Origin: Pseudarthrobacter phenanthrenivorans Sphe3
Lineage (GTDB): Bacteria; Actinomycetota; Actinomycetes; Actinomycetales; Micrococcaceae
Length of the DNA: 64,000 nt
Direction: 5' to 3'
NCBI RefSeq assembly: GCF_000189535.1
Contig: NC_015146.1
Location: 124,001-188,000, forward strand
Part shown: positions 9,007 to 17,200 of the stretch, one piece after another
Layout of the letters: each line of letters starts with the position of its first letter
Position numbering within the stretch: position 1 is the stretch's first letter
Position numbers and translations under genes: made by a program
Notes under the pieces: generated by a model
What the model was told of the DNA's origin: nothing
The model's input: the letters and a program-made list of their open reading frames with translations, nothing else
Databases searched by the model: none

Positions 9007-9624
9007 CTACGTGGCCGGGAGTCCGGCGGTGGCCGTTATTGCGATGTGCACCTGTTCAAGGGTGGTGCGGGCTTCTTTGGGAAGTTCCTCGATGGCGATC
9101 TCGTGGCCGTAGCGCCATCCGTCTACCCACGGGAAATGCCACATGTGGGGCACTCCCCCGCCGACGACGCGGGCGAAGTTGCGGATCTCTTTGGGGAGCC
9201 GTCCGGGAGCGTCAGCCATGACCATGAGGCCTGCGACGTGGATCCCGGGAAGAGATCCCGAGGCCCATTCCGTTGCTGCCAACCGTGCTGCGCGAAGGCC
9301 TGGGATATTGGACCGGGCAACCAGGACGATCACGGATCCGGCTGCCGTCAAAGGCCAGTGATGTTCGGCGGCCTTGGAGCTCTTGTCGAGGCGTGCAAGC
9401 GAGGTTTCGCCGGCGCCGCCATGGACGCCGAGCCACCAAAAGCTCGGTTCCCTCCCCGCAACGTTCCTTCGGGGAAGCCGGTCCGCCTGGTCCGGCTGCG
9501 GCACACTCAGCTGTGGCCTCGTCGCCCCCGTAGGGATGAAAGGCGGCTCTTCCGGGATAGCTGGAACGGGTTCGTCGATAGTTTCTGCGCCGAGCGTCAC
9601 CCAGCGATTCTTTGAGACCGGCAT
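9007..9624 (-). CDS. DUF6668 family protein (degenerate ParA/MinD-like)
   Basis: A 205-residue soluble protein. After a proline-rich N terminus, FWWLGVHGGAGETSLARL (about 80-97) has the shape of a P-loop but lacks the usual lysine and threonine (GGAGETS), so it probably does not hydrolyse ATP. The remainder keeps a ParA-like alternation of strands and helices. This is the pattern of the DUF6668 family found beside actinobacterial transfer genes. The start at 9624 is chosen because GGGGA precedes it at good distance; a frame from 9675 extends into the promoter region. It is the first gene of the minus-strand transfer operon. Confidence 0.75.
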   Translation of the reverse strand: MPVSKNRWVTLGAETIDEPVPAIPEEPPFIPTGATRPQLSVPQPDQADRLPRRNVAGREPSFWWLGVHGGAGETSLARLDKSSKAAEHHWPLTAAGSVIVLVARSNIPGLRAARLAATEWASGSLPGIHVAGLMVMADAPGRLPKEIRNFARVVGGGVPHMWHFPWVDGWRYGHEIAIEELPKEARTTLEQVHIAITATAGLPAT

Positions 9625-9657
9625 TTCACATCCCCTACTAATGTCCGCAAAGATCGT

Positions 9658-9745
9658 ATCGGTACCATCCGACACGAAAGGCCAAAAGTGACCCCCAACA
9701 ACAGCTTTAGTACCTTTCAGTCACTTCCAGTACATCACAGTACCA
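9658..9745. promoter_or_regulatory. Divergent promoter region with phased GTAC motifs
   Basis: This stretch separates the minus-strand transfer operon from the plus-strand HTH operon. It contains GGTACC at 9661-9666 and three AGTAC motifs at 9709, 9729 and 9739, spaced 20 and 10 bp, that is on one face of the helix. The same GTAC core recurs before parA and in the array at 17.2-17.8 kb, so a plasmid-encoded regulator probably binds here. Confidence 0.5.
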
Positions 9746-9767
9746 ATTTGTGGTCTACGATGGCTCT

Positions 9768-10040
9768 ATGCGGTGGGACGGACTGAGCGTGGACCCCAAG
9801 TACCTGGAAGCACTCTTCGCCAAGTACCCGGAGCGTCTTACGCCTCAGGACCTCGAAGAGATCTTCGGGTTGTCCCGAAACACCGTCTACCGCTGGCTCC
9901 AAACCGGAGTGATTCCTGCCTACCAAGTCGAGAAGACATGGTTGATCGCCAGAGATCAAGTCAAGGACTGGGTCTGGGAGAACCGGAACACACTCAGGAA
10001 GGGCCAGACACCGGAAGTGAACGACGAGGACCAGCCCTAG
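9768..10040 (+). CDS. Helix-turn-helix (excisionase/MerR-type) DNA-binding protein
   Basis: A 90-residue protein with a HTH_17-type domain: LTPQDLEEIFGLSRNTVYRW (about 21-40) followed by the wing-like segment GVIPAYQVEKTWLIARDQVKDWV. Such small proteins regulate or assist plasmid and phage genes. It is transcribed divergently from the transfer operon and directly follows the phased AGTAC sites, so it may be their ligand and control both operons; this is inferred from position. The ATG at 9768 was preferred over a GTG at 9750; neither has a strong ribosome site. The next gene begins 33 bp downstream in the same direction. Confidence 0.75.
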   Translation: MRWDGLSVDPKYLEALFAKYPERLTPQDLEEIFGLSRNTVYRWLQTGVIPAYQVEKTWLIARDQVKDWVWENRNTLRKGQTPEVNDEDQP

Positions 10041-10073
10041 GGCGAACCAGCCGAGCAGATGTGAGGGGGACAC

Positions 10074-11156
10074 ATGCAGTCACGAACGACTGCGCCTGCG
10101 TTGGTCGCCGGTGCCGTCTTCGCACCCGTCGGCTTGGTGTTGTCCATGGTCCTGTTCGGCGGGGGCTCCCAGGCCGCGGCCGACGTCTGCTCACCTGCCG
10201 GGTCCAGCGTCAGCGTTGACGCAGACCAGCTGCCGAAGGTCGCTGTCGCCGGCTACGAGGGCGAGCAGCTGAAGAACGCGGCCCTGATCATCAACGCAGG
10301 CAAAGCCCTTGGCCTGTCTGCCCGTGGGCAGACGATCGGTGTCATGACTGCCATGGGCGAATCCGGGCTCCGCGTCCTGGACTACGGCGACGGCCCGGGA
10401 CCTGACTCCCGGGGCCTGTTCCAGCAGCGCGACAACGGCGCCTGGGGAACATACCCGGACCGGATGAACCCGACGACGTCAGCCACGAACTTCTTCACCG
10501 CCCTGCAGATGGTCGGCGGGTGGGAACAGCTTGAACCCACCACGGCCGCCCACCGGGTCCAGCGCAACGCCGACCCGTTCCACTACCAGTCCTACTGGGC
10601 GGCCGCCGTCGAGGTCGTCGCTGCGCTGGGCGACGTGCCGGTCACCGATGCCGGCGGGGAAAGCTCCTGCGGGATCCCCGGCCAATCCGGCAAGGACGAT
10701 GACCTGCCGTGGCGCACGGCCAAGATCTACGAGCCGTCCCCGCTGGGCATGTACAACCGCGAATGCGTCGATTTCGCGCTCTGGCGCGTCAACCAGCAGC
10801 TCGGCAGCACCAGCGCCCCCTACAAGGTCCACAACGGCACCTTCCGGCCGGACGGTGCAGTGCTCGGCTCGGCCCTTTCCTGGAAAGACGGCTGGGACGC
10901 CAAAGGCTGGCCCACCGGTGGAACCCCACGTGTTGGCGCGGTCGTCTGGTACTCCCCCGGCACCGGCGGTGCCGACGGCACCTACGGCCACGTCGCCGTC
11001 GTCAAAGCCGTCAACGGTGACGGCAGCTTCCTCGAAGAGGGCTACAACGGCAACCCCGCCCCCAACGACCACACCTACTACACCCGCACCGTAGAGAACG
11101 TCGCTCCCAGCGCCTTTCTCTATTTGCCCGGCAGCGACTCACCGGAGGAACCATGA
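10074..11156 (+). CDS. Secreted peptidoglycan hydrolase with C-terminal CHAP domain (VirB1-like role)
   Basis: A 360-residue exported protein. An N-terminal signal/anchor helix (about 8-36) is followed by a domain of about 120 residues with GVMTAMGESGLRVLDYGDG and SRGLFQQRDNGAWG, resembling the lytic-transglycosylase-like domain found in actinobacterial conjugation hydrolases. The CHAP domain at the C terminus has C231 (RECVDFALW) and H306 (YGHVAVV) as the likely catalytic pair. It probably opens the cell wall locally for the transfer channel. GAGGGGGAC precedes the ATG, and the stop overlaps the next ATG (ATGA). Confidence 0.85.
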   Translation: MQSRTTAPALVAGAVFAPVGLVLSMVLFGGGSQAAADVCSPAGSSVSVDADQLPKVAVAGYEGEQLKNAALIINAGKALGLSARGQTIGVMTAMGESGLRVLDYGDGPGPDSRGLFQQRDNGAWGTYPDRMNPTTSATNFFTALQMVGGWEQLEPTTAAHRVQRNADPFHYQSYWAAAVEVVAALGDVPVTDAGGESSCGIPGQSGKDDDLPWRTAKIYEPSPLGMYNRECVDFALWRVNQQLGSTSAPYKVHNGTFRPDGAVLGSALSWKDGWDAKGWPTGGTPRVGAVVWYSPGTGGADGTYGHVAVVKAVNGDGSFLEEGYNGNPAPNDHTYYTRTVENVAPSAFLYLPGSDSPEEP

Positions 11157-11668
11157 AACGCGCCCTGACAGCCCTTACGGCTCTGCTCGTCTGCACGGCC
11201 TGCGCGCCGGTCTCCACCTCGACACCCGCCGAACCGTTGCCGACGACGTCCACCACCAGCACGGCAACCCTCAGCGCGGGCGGCAAGCCCCAGGCTCCCG
11301 GCGGCACAGCGCCGGCCACCCTCGGCATCGCTTGGGACGAGGCAAGCAAGACCGCCGCGCTCGAGACCGCGGCCAAGGCCATGACGCTCTACGCCCGTCC
11401 CACGGTCACGGACAAGGAATGGATCCAGGAACTCGGGCAGCTCCTGACCGCCCAGGCCACCGCCGATTACCAGTATGTTGACCCGGCCAACATTCCGGTC
11501 ACCAGGATCACCGGACCGGGCCAACTCAACATCGACGAGAAGAACGGATTCGGCTGCCATGTCGTGTTTCCCACCGACGCCGGCGACTACAACGTGCAAC
11601 TGCTCCGCACCGGGGCCGGCAAGCCCTGGCAGGTCAACCGCATCACTCCCCCGAACGGCACAAAGTAA
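11153..11668 (+). CDS. Conjugation-associated lipoprotein
   Basis: A 171-residue protein with a lipoprotein signal peptide: positive MKR start, hydrophobic stretch and lipobox VCTAC with the acylated cysteine at about residue 17. A Thr/Ser/Pro linker leads to a domain of about 110 residues with no recognised motif. The linker-plus-domain layout could correspond to a second VirB8-like NTF2-fold domain, but that is speculation. It is translationally coupled to the CHAP hydrolase by an ATGA overlap and is followed after 6 bp by the ParA-like gene, so the three probably act together at the cell envelope. Confidence 0.7.
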   Translation: MKRALTALTALLVCTACAPVSTSTPAEPLPTTSTTSTATLSAGGKPQAPGGTAPATLGIAWDEASKTAALETAAKAMTLYARPTVTDKEWIQELGQLLTAQATADYQYVDPANIPVTRITGPGQLNIDEKNGFGCHVVFPTDAGDYNVQLLRTGAGKPWQVNRITPPNGTK

Positions 11669-11674
11669 GGACAG

Positions 11675-13120
11675 ATGATGGAAACCCAAGCGCTCGACTT
11701 CCCCAAGATCAACGCCGTTCTCCGCACCAACGGAACCGGCGAAGTCACCATCAACGGGACCTCCCACGCGATCGAGGCCGCCGACGAAGCCGCCGTCCTC
11801 ACCGACGCCCTGCGCATCATCACCGAAACCGCTGCCCAGCTCGGCCGACCCGTCCGCGTCAGCACCACCGACCCGGACGGGCAGGGCCTCATTATCGTCT
11901 CCCCCGAAGGCGTCGTCAGCGAAGCCGCTCCGGCCAAGCGCACCTCCAAGCGGGAGCAGGACCCTGAGTCTGCTCCGGCCGCCGCTTCGCCCGAACCGGC
12001 CAAAACCACGGTCGCGCCTGCTCCGGCTTCCGAGGCCCGGCAGTCCGAGGAATCTCCCGTGGATCCAGCCGGCTCTGCGCCGGTGACCTTCGGTGCAGCT
12101 GTTACAGCCGCGCCCGCCCAAGGACCAGCACCGGCTTCTACAGCCTCCGCTGAGGAGCCTGCCACCCGGCGCAGCCTCAAAGACACCTCGTCCCTCATCA
12201 GCGCGCCCGTGCTCCAGCCGGCAACCCGGGGCTGGCGCGGCGCTCTCAGCCGCCTCGGCTTCCGCATGGACCCCTCGGCCGAGGAACTGGCCGAACGCGA
12301 AGACATCCGCGTCGTAAGCCAGCACTGGCCAGGGCCCCGCACCGTCGCGGTCGTCAACCGCAAGGGCGGAGCGAACAAGACACCCACCGTCGTCATGCTC
12401 AGCGCGATCCTGGCCCGCTACAGCGGCGCTGCGACCGTCGCCTGGGACAACAACGAATCCCAGGGCACGCTGGGCTGGCGCACCGAAAAGGGCGGTCATA
12501 ACAACAGCGTCCTTGATCTCATCGACTCCTCCCAGGCGCTGCTCTCCCCCAGCGCCCAGGCAGCCGAGATCGCCCAATTTGTCCACCATCAGACCTCGGA
12601 CAAGTTCGACGTCCTGCGCTCGGACGAGAACGAGGAGGGCGACCACGAAGTGACCGCCGAAGAGGTGGACATCGCCCACCAGGTACTCACCCGCTACTAC
12701 CGGCTCATCGTCATGGACTCCGGTAACACCGCCCGCGCCGCCAACTGGCGACGAATGATCCACCACACCAACCAGCTCGTGGTCCCAGTGACAGCCATCG
12801 AAGACCGCGCCGAAGCCGCCCGCCTGACCCTCCAAACCCTCGAATCCCGTGGTGGCCACGATGCCGAGCTGGCACGCAACGCCGTCGTCATCGTGTCCGA
12901 ATCCACCGATGCCAAGCGAAGCATGAGCGGCGACGCGCTCAAGCGCGCCAAAGACGAGGCCCGCAGGATCGCCGACGGCTTCACCCCGCATGTACGGGCC
13001 GTGCTCCGCATCCCCTACGACCCCGCCCTCGTCAACGGACCCATCCGCTACGACGCCCTCCAACCCGCCACCCAACGCGCCTGGCTTGCCGCAGCCGCTG
13101 CAGTGGCCAAAGGTTTCTAG
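11675..13120 (+). CDS. ParA/MinD-like ATPase of the transfer region
   Basis: A 481-residue protein. The first ~200 residues are a Pro/Ala-rich, low-complexity region; the C-terminal half is a ParA/MinD-like ATPase with a deviant P-loop VNRKGGANKTPT (about 226-237) and a later LIVMDSGNTARAA in the place of the switch/Walker B region. Having Asn where the family usually has Gly (KGGANKT instead of KGGVGKT) is unusual but the signature lysines remain. Its place in the operon with the wall hydrolase suggests a role in positioning the transfer apparatus rather than plasmid partition, for which a separate parA exists at 16 kb. Confidence 0.75.
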   Translation: MMETQALDFPKINAVLRTNGTGEVTINGTSHAIEAADEAAVLTDALRIITETAAQLGRPVRVSTTDPDGQGLIIVSPEGVVSEAAPAKRTSKREQDPESAPAAASPEPAKTTVAPAPASEARQSEESPVDPAGSAPVTFGAAVTAAPAQGPAPASTASAEEPATRRSLKDTSSLISAPVLQPATRGWRGALSRLGFRMDPSAEELAEREDIRVVSQHWPGPRTVAVVNRKGGANKTPTVVMLSAILARYSGAATVAWDNNESQGTLGWRTEKGGHNNSVLDLIDSSQALLSPSAQAAEIAQFVHHQTSDKFDVLRSDENEEGDHEVTAEEVDIAHQVLTRYYRLIVMDSGNTARAANWRRMIHHTNQLVVPVTAIEDRAEAARLTLQTLESRGGHDAELARNAVVIVSESTDAKRSMSGDALKRAKDEARRIADGFTPHVRAVLRIPYDPALVNGPIRYDALQPATQRAWLAAAAAVAKGF

Positions 13121-13233
13121 GCGACAGAACGCATATGCTCCCCACGCAAAGAAATGCCAAAGCAACACGCCACGAAGGCGAAGCGCGCCCGTTTCCTGAC
13201 CACATCCTCAAGCGCACGAGGGCCCGCAAAGTG

Positions 13234-13397
13234 TTATCCACTGCTATTCAGCGCATCTCGGCGAGTGAACCAGAACGCGGCATTACGACACTGGTGACCA
13301 GTCGGTTGCAGCGGCCAGTTTCTGTTTCAACACGCCGGGAACTGTTTCTGTTTCAATACCGAGGTGGGGTAGTCCCCGGTGGTAGTTTCAGTTTCAG
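13234..13397. repeat. Candidate replication origin repeats upstream of the RHH-rep genes
   Basis: This gene-free stretch (13121-13506) contains a DnaA-box-like TTATCCACT at 13234-13242 and three GTTTC-type repeats: GTTTCTGTTTCAA at 13318-13330 and 13344-13356, and GTTTCAGTTTCAG at 13385-13397. The repeats could be iterons of the origin or operators of the small RHH gene that follows. A frame running through this stretch (from 13135) is not credible as protein. Confidence 0.5.
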
Positions 13398-13506
13398 AGG
13401 AGCTGGAAGGTCCAGCATTTCACTCCTTCAGGGCCGCCAGGTCTTCCGGCCCGACCACTCTAATGAAGTAGAAGCAGCCCCGGCTGCTGTAGTTCAAAGG
13501 ACAGGG

Positions 13507-13737
13507 ATGATGGCTCCAACTACTCGTACGGGCAGACGCTCCAAAGGCGACCGCAAATTCGTCGGATTCCGCATCGCTACTCCGAAAGCCGATGCAATGG
13601 AAGAGATTGCCAAAGCGGAGGGGTATCAGTACGTAAGTGACTGGCTGTCCGATGTGGTTGAAGAACGCCTGGCCAAAACTAGACTTCACGCAATCGTTCA
13701 GCAGGAGGAGTTGCCACTTGGCCGCTTAGCTTCTTAA
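13507..13737 (+). CDS. Small DNA-binding protein, probable ribbon-helix-helix or HTH type
   Basis: A 76-residue basic protein. RKFVGFRIATPKADAMEEIAKAEGYQYVSDWLSDVVEERLAK has the strand-helix-helix spacing of RHH/CopG-like regulators. The start is set at 13507 by AAAGGA five bases upstream; the longer in-frame reading from 13135 covers the repeat region and is rejected. Standing between the GTTTC repeats and the rep gene, it probably controls copy number or rep expression. It is followed by a strong hairpin at 13743-13767. Confidence 0.65.
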   Translation: MMAPTTRTGRRSKGDRKFVGFRIATPKADAMEEIAKAEGYQYVSDWLSDVVEERLAKTRLHAIVQQEELPLGRLAS

Positions 13738-13742
13738 AAGTT

Positions 13743-13767
13743 GACGGCCCCCACGAGGAGGGCCGTC
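13743..13767. terminator. Hairpin after the RHH gene
   Basis: The stem GACGGCCC (13743-13750) and GGGCCGTC (13760-13767) encloses a 9-nt loop, 6 bp after the stop codon. There is no clear T-run after it. Confidence 0.6.
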
Positions 13768-13858
13768 GAAGCTTCTGATTCACGTACTGGGATGCTTGCC
13801 GGCGAACAGTACGCGAATCGTTTGGAAGTCCTTCACAGGGCTTCATTTGTGTAGCAAA

Positions 13859-13885
13859 ACCGATCTGCCAGGATCGGTCTCTTTT
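13859..13885 (+). terminator. Terminator-like hairpin just upstream of rep
   Basis: The stem ACCGATC (13859-13865)/GATCGGT (13872-13878) is followed by CTCTTTT. It ends only a few bases before the annotated rep start and could act as an attenuator of rep. Confidence 0.55.
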
Positions 13886-13887
13886 CA

Positions 13888-15798
13888 TTGCCTGTCACAG
13901 CAACTCTCCCCGAAAGGATTGTTCTCATCGTACATGGACTCCCATGTGCGTCGCCAGCCATACCTGTTTCTGGCGTGTCGCGCAACCTCTCATCGTCATG
14001 TTCTCCCGCAGAAGCTTGGGCCGCCCTTGCACCTGCTCTCGCAGGTCAGCCACGGGTCCGCCTTTCCAAGGACGCTGGTAAGTCGTATCCGCAAAAACAC
14101 GAACGGAACCTCACCGAGGCACTTCCGTCTGTTCCCGCGGCAGTCCGGATCTTCGGCAAGGACGGCACCTGCGCTGCTATCTTCCTGGACTTCGACTCCT
14201 CGGTAGCCGGGCAGGACTGGGTTCACGCAGATGTTCGTGCCGTTCAGACCTGGTTGCACTCGGTCGAGGCCCGCTGGATCGAGGACTACTCCCCCAACGG
14301 TGGCCGCCACATCTACGTCCCGCTGGCGCAGCGGGTCACATTTTCCGAAGCGCGTGATCTTGTTGAGGCGCTAGGCACCCGGTACCGGACCCTAGACAAG
14401 ACCCCGCACCAGAATCTGCTCCACGGCTGCATGCGAACCCCCGGCTCACCCCACAAACGGGGCGGCCACCAGGAGCTGGCAATGAGCCTGTCCATGGCCT
14501 ACGACATCGTACGCCGCCCCAACAGTGCCGCGGTCTGGGCCGCGATGACCAAAGACCTGGCCGCAGAGATCAAGGCCGTCCGGGCACTCCGCCAGGAGGC
14601 AACCTTTACTCCGGAAACCGCCGCGGCACCAGTTGTGGACCAGCCTGTTGGCCGCATGTCCCGCGCCATGCAGGTGCTTGCCCAGACCGGCATATACGAC
14701 ACAAAGCGCTACGCAACCGATTCAGACGCCCGCCAAGCAGTCATCGTCGGAGCCGCTGCCGCCGGCCTCGATCTGGTGGACGTTGAACGCCGGCTGCTCC
14801 AGGGAACCTGGCCCGGACTGGCCTCCTTCTACGCCCGCTACGCCGCCCGGCACAGGCTCCCGTCCCTGCGACGGGACTGGATGAATGCCCTCGCCTACCT
14901 CAGCAAAAACCCGGCCAGTAGGAACGGAAAGAACAATGTCCGCAGATCCCCCACAAGCCAGCCAAATACACAGGCGGGGCCACTAAAGGGTTTAGATCCA
15001 ACTACTAACCCTGATGCAGAGCATCAGTACATCCGGTCCTGGCGCAGTGCTCTCAGGATCAGGGAGGTCAGCTACCAGCAATCCAGGAGTGGGATGGCCA
15101 GGAGGATGGTCTTGCGGGCTTTGGGGGAGGCAGCCCACAAGACAGGGTCCCGTTTCATTGAATTCGGTGTCCGATCCATTGCTGTGGCCACTGGCCTCGA
15201 CCACACCACTGTTAGCCTGCACTTGCGGGAGCTGCGTGTTGAGAAGGACCCACTTGTGACCTTGGTTGAAGAAGCGCGCGGCACCAAGGGAGATTTGTAC
15301 ATGCTTACTGTCCCCGAGGAGCTCAAGACCGCGGCCGAGGAAGCTAGCTGGCAGAAAGGGAAGATTCACGGCCTCCGGCCAGTCTTCCGGGAATTGGGTC
15401 TGCCGGCAGCATTCGTTTATGAAGCACTGGAACACTCTCCCGCGCTGTCTACGACCGAGATTGTTGGCGTTACTAGACTGTCCCGCTCTGCCGTTCACGA
15501 AGCGCTCGAGATTCTCGCAGCTTGGAACTTGATCAGCCGCGATGCTGGCCGTGCCTGGTCAATCGTAGCGGCCACATCCCTCAAACAGCTGGCTGAGCGG
15601 TTTGGCATACTGGAAGCCGTGGTTGTCCAGGTTCAGCGGTACCGGACGGATCGCATTATTTGGCGTGAGTGGCTGGCTAAGAACGTTACTACCGTTGCTG
15701 AACTCCTCTCACCTGACGATGACTACCCATGGGAAATGTTCGAAGGGCCGCCCGACGACTGGTCACTCTCGGACATAGCGTTCCGTCGCACCGGCTGA
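13888..15798 (+). CDS. Plasmid replication initiator with primase-polymerase (AEP-like) domain
   Basis: A 636-residue protein. The N-terminal part has the archaeo-eukaryotic primase signature: acidic pair in AIFLDFD (D101, D103) and SPNGGRHIYV with H141, followed by a basic segment HGCMRTPGSPHKRGG. The C-terminal half (from about residue 380) contains winged-helix-like segments (RSIAVATGLDHTTVSLHLREL and VGVTRLSRSAVHEALEIL) likely to bind the origin. This primase-plus-wHTH architecture is typical of Rep proteins of actinobacterial theta plasmids. The start is uncertain: the frame opens with TTG at 13888 beside a terminator-like hairpin, and a GAAAGGA at 13912-13918 has no obvious start codon just after it. 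Confidence 0.75.
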   Translation: MPVTATLPERIVLIVHGLPCASPAIPVSGVSRNLSSSCSPAEAWAALAPALAGQPRVRLSKDAGKSYPQKHERNLTEALPSVPAAVRIFGKDGTCAAIFLDFDSSVAGQDWVHADVRAVQTWLHSVEARWIEDYSPNGGRHIYVPLAQRVTFSEARDLVEALGTRYRTLDKTPHQNLLHGCMRTPGSPHKRGGHQELAMSLSMAYDIVRRPNSAAVWAAMTKDLAAEIKAVRALRQEATFTPETAAAPVVDQPVGRMSRAMQVLAQTGIYDTKRYATDSDARQAVIVGAAAAGLDLVDVERRLLQGTWPGLASFYARYAARHRLPSLRRDWMNALAYLSKNPASRNGKNNVRRSPTSQPNTQAGPLKGLDPTTNPDAEHQYIRSWRSALRIREVSYQQSRSGMARRMVLRALGEAAHKTGSRFIEFGVRSIAVATGLDHTTVSLHLRELRVEKDPLVTLVEEARGTKGDLYMLTVPEELKTAAEEASWQKGKIHGLRPVFRELGLPAAFVYEALEHSPALSTTEIVGVTRLSRSAVHEALEILAAWNLISRDAGRAWSIVAATSLKQLAERFGILEAVVVQVQRYRTDRIIWREWLAKNVTTVAELLSPDDDYPWEMFEGPPDDWSLSDIAFRRTG

Positions 15799-15867
15799 AC
15801 TGGCAATAAGGCCAGCAGCGATCCGCGGGCATGCGCCTAGGGGCGAGTTTTGATAGTTGGTATGGAG

Positions 15868-15887
15868 CACCCCCTAACGCTGGGGTG
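15868..15887 (+). terminator. Hairpin downstream of rep
   Basis: CACCCC (15868-15873) pairs with GGGGTG (15882-15887) about 70 bp after the rep stop. A wider pair CCGCGGGC (15823-15830)/GCCCGCGG (15901-15908) encloses it. Confidence 0.45.
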
Positions 15888-15997
15888 ATACGGGGATTGA
15901 GCCCGCGGCGCGCCTCCCAAGGTGCGCATAGTTACTGCGGAATTATTGATGTAGAAGAAGGCCCGGTATGACCATCGGCTTTCGAAGCTCAAACCCA

Positions 15998-16029
15998 GTG
16001 GTACCCGTCTGACCCCAGAGTGGTACCAC
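15998..16029. promoter_or_regulatory. Operator-like GTGGTACC repeats before parA
   Basis: GTGGTACC occurs at 15998-16005 and again at 16020-16027, spaced 22 bp (two helical turns); the second is part of the palindrome GTGGTACCAC (16020-16029). The sites lie just upstream of the parA ribosome site AGGACGG. Par operons are usually autoregulated through such sites, and the same core occurs in the array at 17.2-17.8 kb. Confidence 0.6.
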
Positions 16030-16058
16030 ACCGACACCACACTAGGACGGTATCCCAA

Positions 16059-16694
16059 GTGATAATTTTGGTCGCGCATCAGAAAGGCGGGGTTGGAAAG
16101 TCCACCATCGCCGTGAATATAGCCGTAGAGTTCACGTCCAAAGGCAAGAGCGTCATCATCGTCGAGGCTGACCCGACCGTGAAGACGTCCAGCACCTGGG
16201 CCAAGGACCGCGAAGACAGCGGGTACTCCCCCATCACCACCGTTCGCCAGACCGGCAACCTTCGCGCGACGCTGCTTGATTTGGCCGACAAATATGACGC
16301 TGTAATTGTTGACGCACCCGGTAAGGATTCCTCGGAGATGCGGACAGCGATGACAGCTGCCGATCTCATGCTCGTGCCGATCCCTCCGAGTCAGCCCGAC
16401 CTCGACACAACCGAGAGTCTGGTTGTCACTATCAATCAGGCCCGGGACTTCAATCCTGAGCTGAAGGCACTTGCCGTCCTCAACCGGGTCCCAACCAACG
16501 TGTTCTCTGACTCCGATTCCGAGGCACGCACTTACCTTGCTGATTTCCCCGAGCTGCGCGTAGCCCGCACCAAGCTGCACGAACGGAAGGTCTATCAGAC
16601 CAGCGTCTCGGAAGGGCTAGGTGTGGTCGAGATGAAGGACTCCAAAGCCAAACGTGAGATTCAGCTTCTAACAGAGGAGGTTCTGGCATGGTGA
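16059..16694 (+). CDS. parA: ParA plasmid partition ATPase
   Basis: A 211-residue protein of the small ParA (type Ib) class: it starts straight into the deviant Walker A KGGVGKST (residues 9-16) and has VIIVEAD and AVIVDAPG (Walker A' and B regions). It forms the ATP-driven gradient that separates plasmid copies. The GTG at 16059 with AGGACGG nine bases upstream is chosen; an in-frame ATG at 16020 would lie inside the operator repeats. It overlaps the parB-like gene by 7 bp, so the two are one operon. The lack of an N-terminal HTH means the partner protein probably does the autorepression. Confidence 0.9.
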   Translation: MIILVAHQKGGVGKSTIAVNIAVEFTSKGKSVIIVEADPTVKTSSTWAKDREDSGYSPITTVRQTGNLRATLLDLADKYDAVIVDAPGKDSSEMRTAMTAADLMLVPIPPSQPDLDTTESLVVTINQARDFNPELKALAVLNRVPTNVFSDSDSEARTYLADFPELRVARTKLHERKVYQTSVSEGLGVVEMKDSKAKREIQLLTEEVLAW

Positions 16695-17086
16695 GGCAGC
16701 GGGGGCGCACTGATCCGCAGACCGAGAAGCAGATAGAGGCCTTTGCTGCCCAGGCAGAACAACCTCTTGCTCCTGTAACGGCACTCCCCCAGCCGGCTGA
16801 ACCGTCGGCATATGAGGTTGAGAAATCCAGCACGTCGAAGACGCCGGTGCCGAAGGCGACTGATTCGCCCTCCCCCAGGGCCCGCATCCTTGCTCCAGCT
16901 ATGGAAGCCTGGAAACAGCGGAACCGCGAGCCGAAGACCGGCGGTATCAACTTCCGTGCCAGCACCTCCCAGCTGGAGTTGCTGCGCACTGCAGCCCTCG
17001 TCGAGGAGATGAGCCAGCAAAAGATTTTGGAGCGCCTCGTTTGGCCCATCCTCGAGGAAAAGTACGGTTCGAGCCTTTCCGAATAG
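16688..17086 (+). CDS. ParB-type ribbon-helix-helix centromere-binding protein
   Basis: A 132-residue protein: an N-terminal Pro/Ala/Glu-rich flexible tail and a C-terminal segment (about 85-128, GGINFRASTSQLELLRTAALVEEMSQQ...) with the strand-helix-helix pattern of RHH proteins. In type Ib partition systems such a protein follows a short parA, binds repeated sites and stimulates ParA through its tail. The gene overlaps parA and is followed by a strong terminator and then by the GGTAC-motif array, which I infer to be its centromere. Confidence 0.75.
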   Translation: MVRQRGRTDPQTEKQIEAFAAQAEQPLAPVTALPQPAEPSAYEVEKSSTSKTPVPKATDSPSPRARILAPAMEAWKQRNREPKTGGINFRASTSQLELLRTAALVEEMSQQKILERLVWPILEEKYGSSLSE

Positions 17087-17113
17087 GCCTCTCCCCCACT
17101 CCCCTACGTGTCT

Positions 17114-17155
17114 CTGCGGGCGGTTTCCTCTGGTGAGGTGCCGCCCGCAGTTTTA
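17114..17155 (+). terminator. Terminator of the par operon
   Basis: A perfect 10-bp stem CTGCGGGCGG (17114-17123)/CCGCCCGCAG (17141-17150) is followed directly by TTTTATC: a classical intrinsic terminator. Confidence 0.85.
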
Positions 17156-17200
17156 TCTAGGTTCTGCCACTGGCGCTCTAGTGCCAGGCCGCCCCTTTTG

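Noticed and set aside
11120..13168. 682-codon minus-strand frame opposite the ParA-like gene
   Set aside because: It is the antisense shadow of a clearly coding gene in high-GC DNA; its composition is Gly/Val/Asp-rich without motifs.
13135..13506. N-terminal 124 codons of the frame ending at 13737
   Set aside because: They run through the DnaA-box and GTTTC repeats; a good ribosome site marks the start at 13507.
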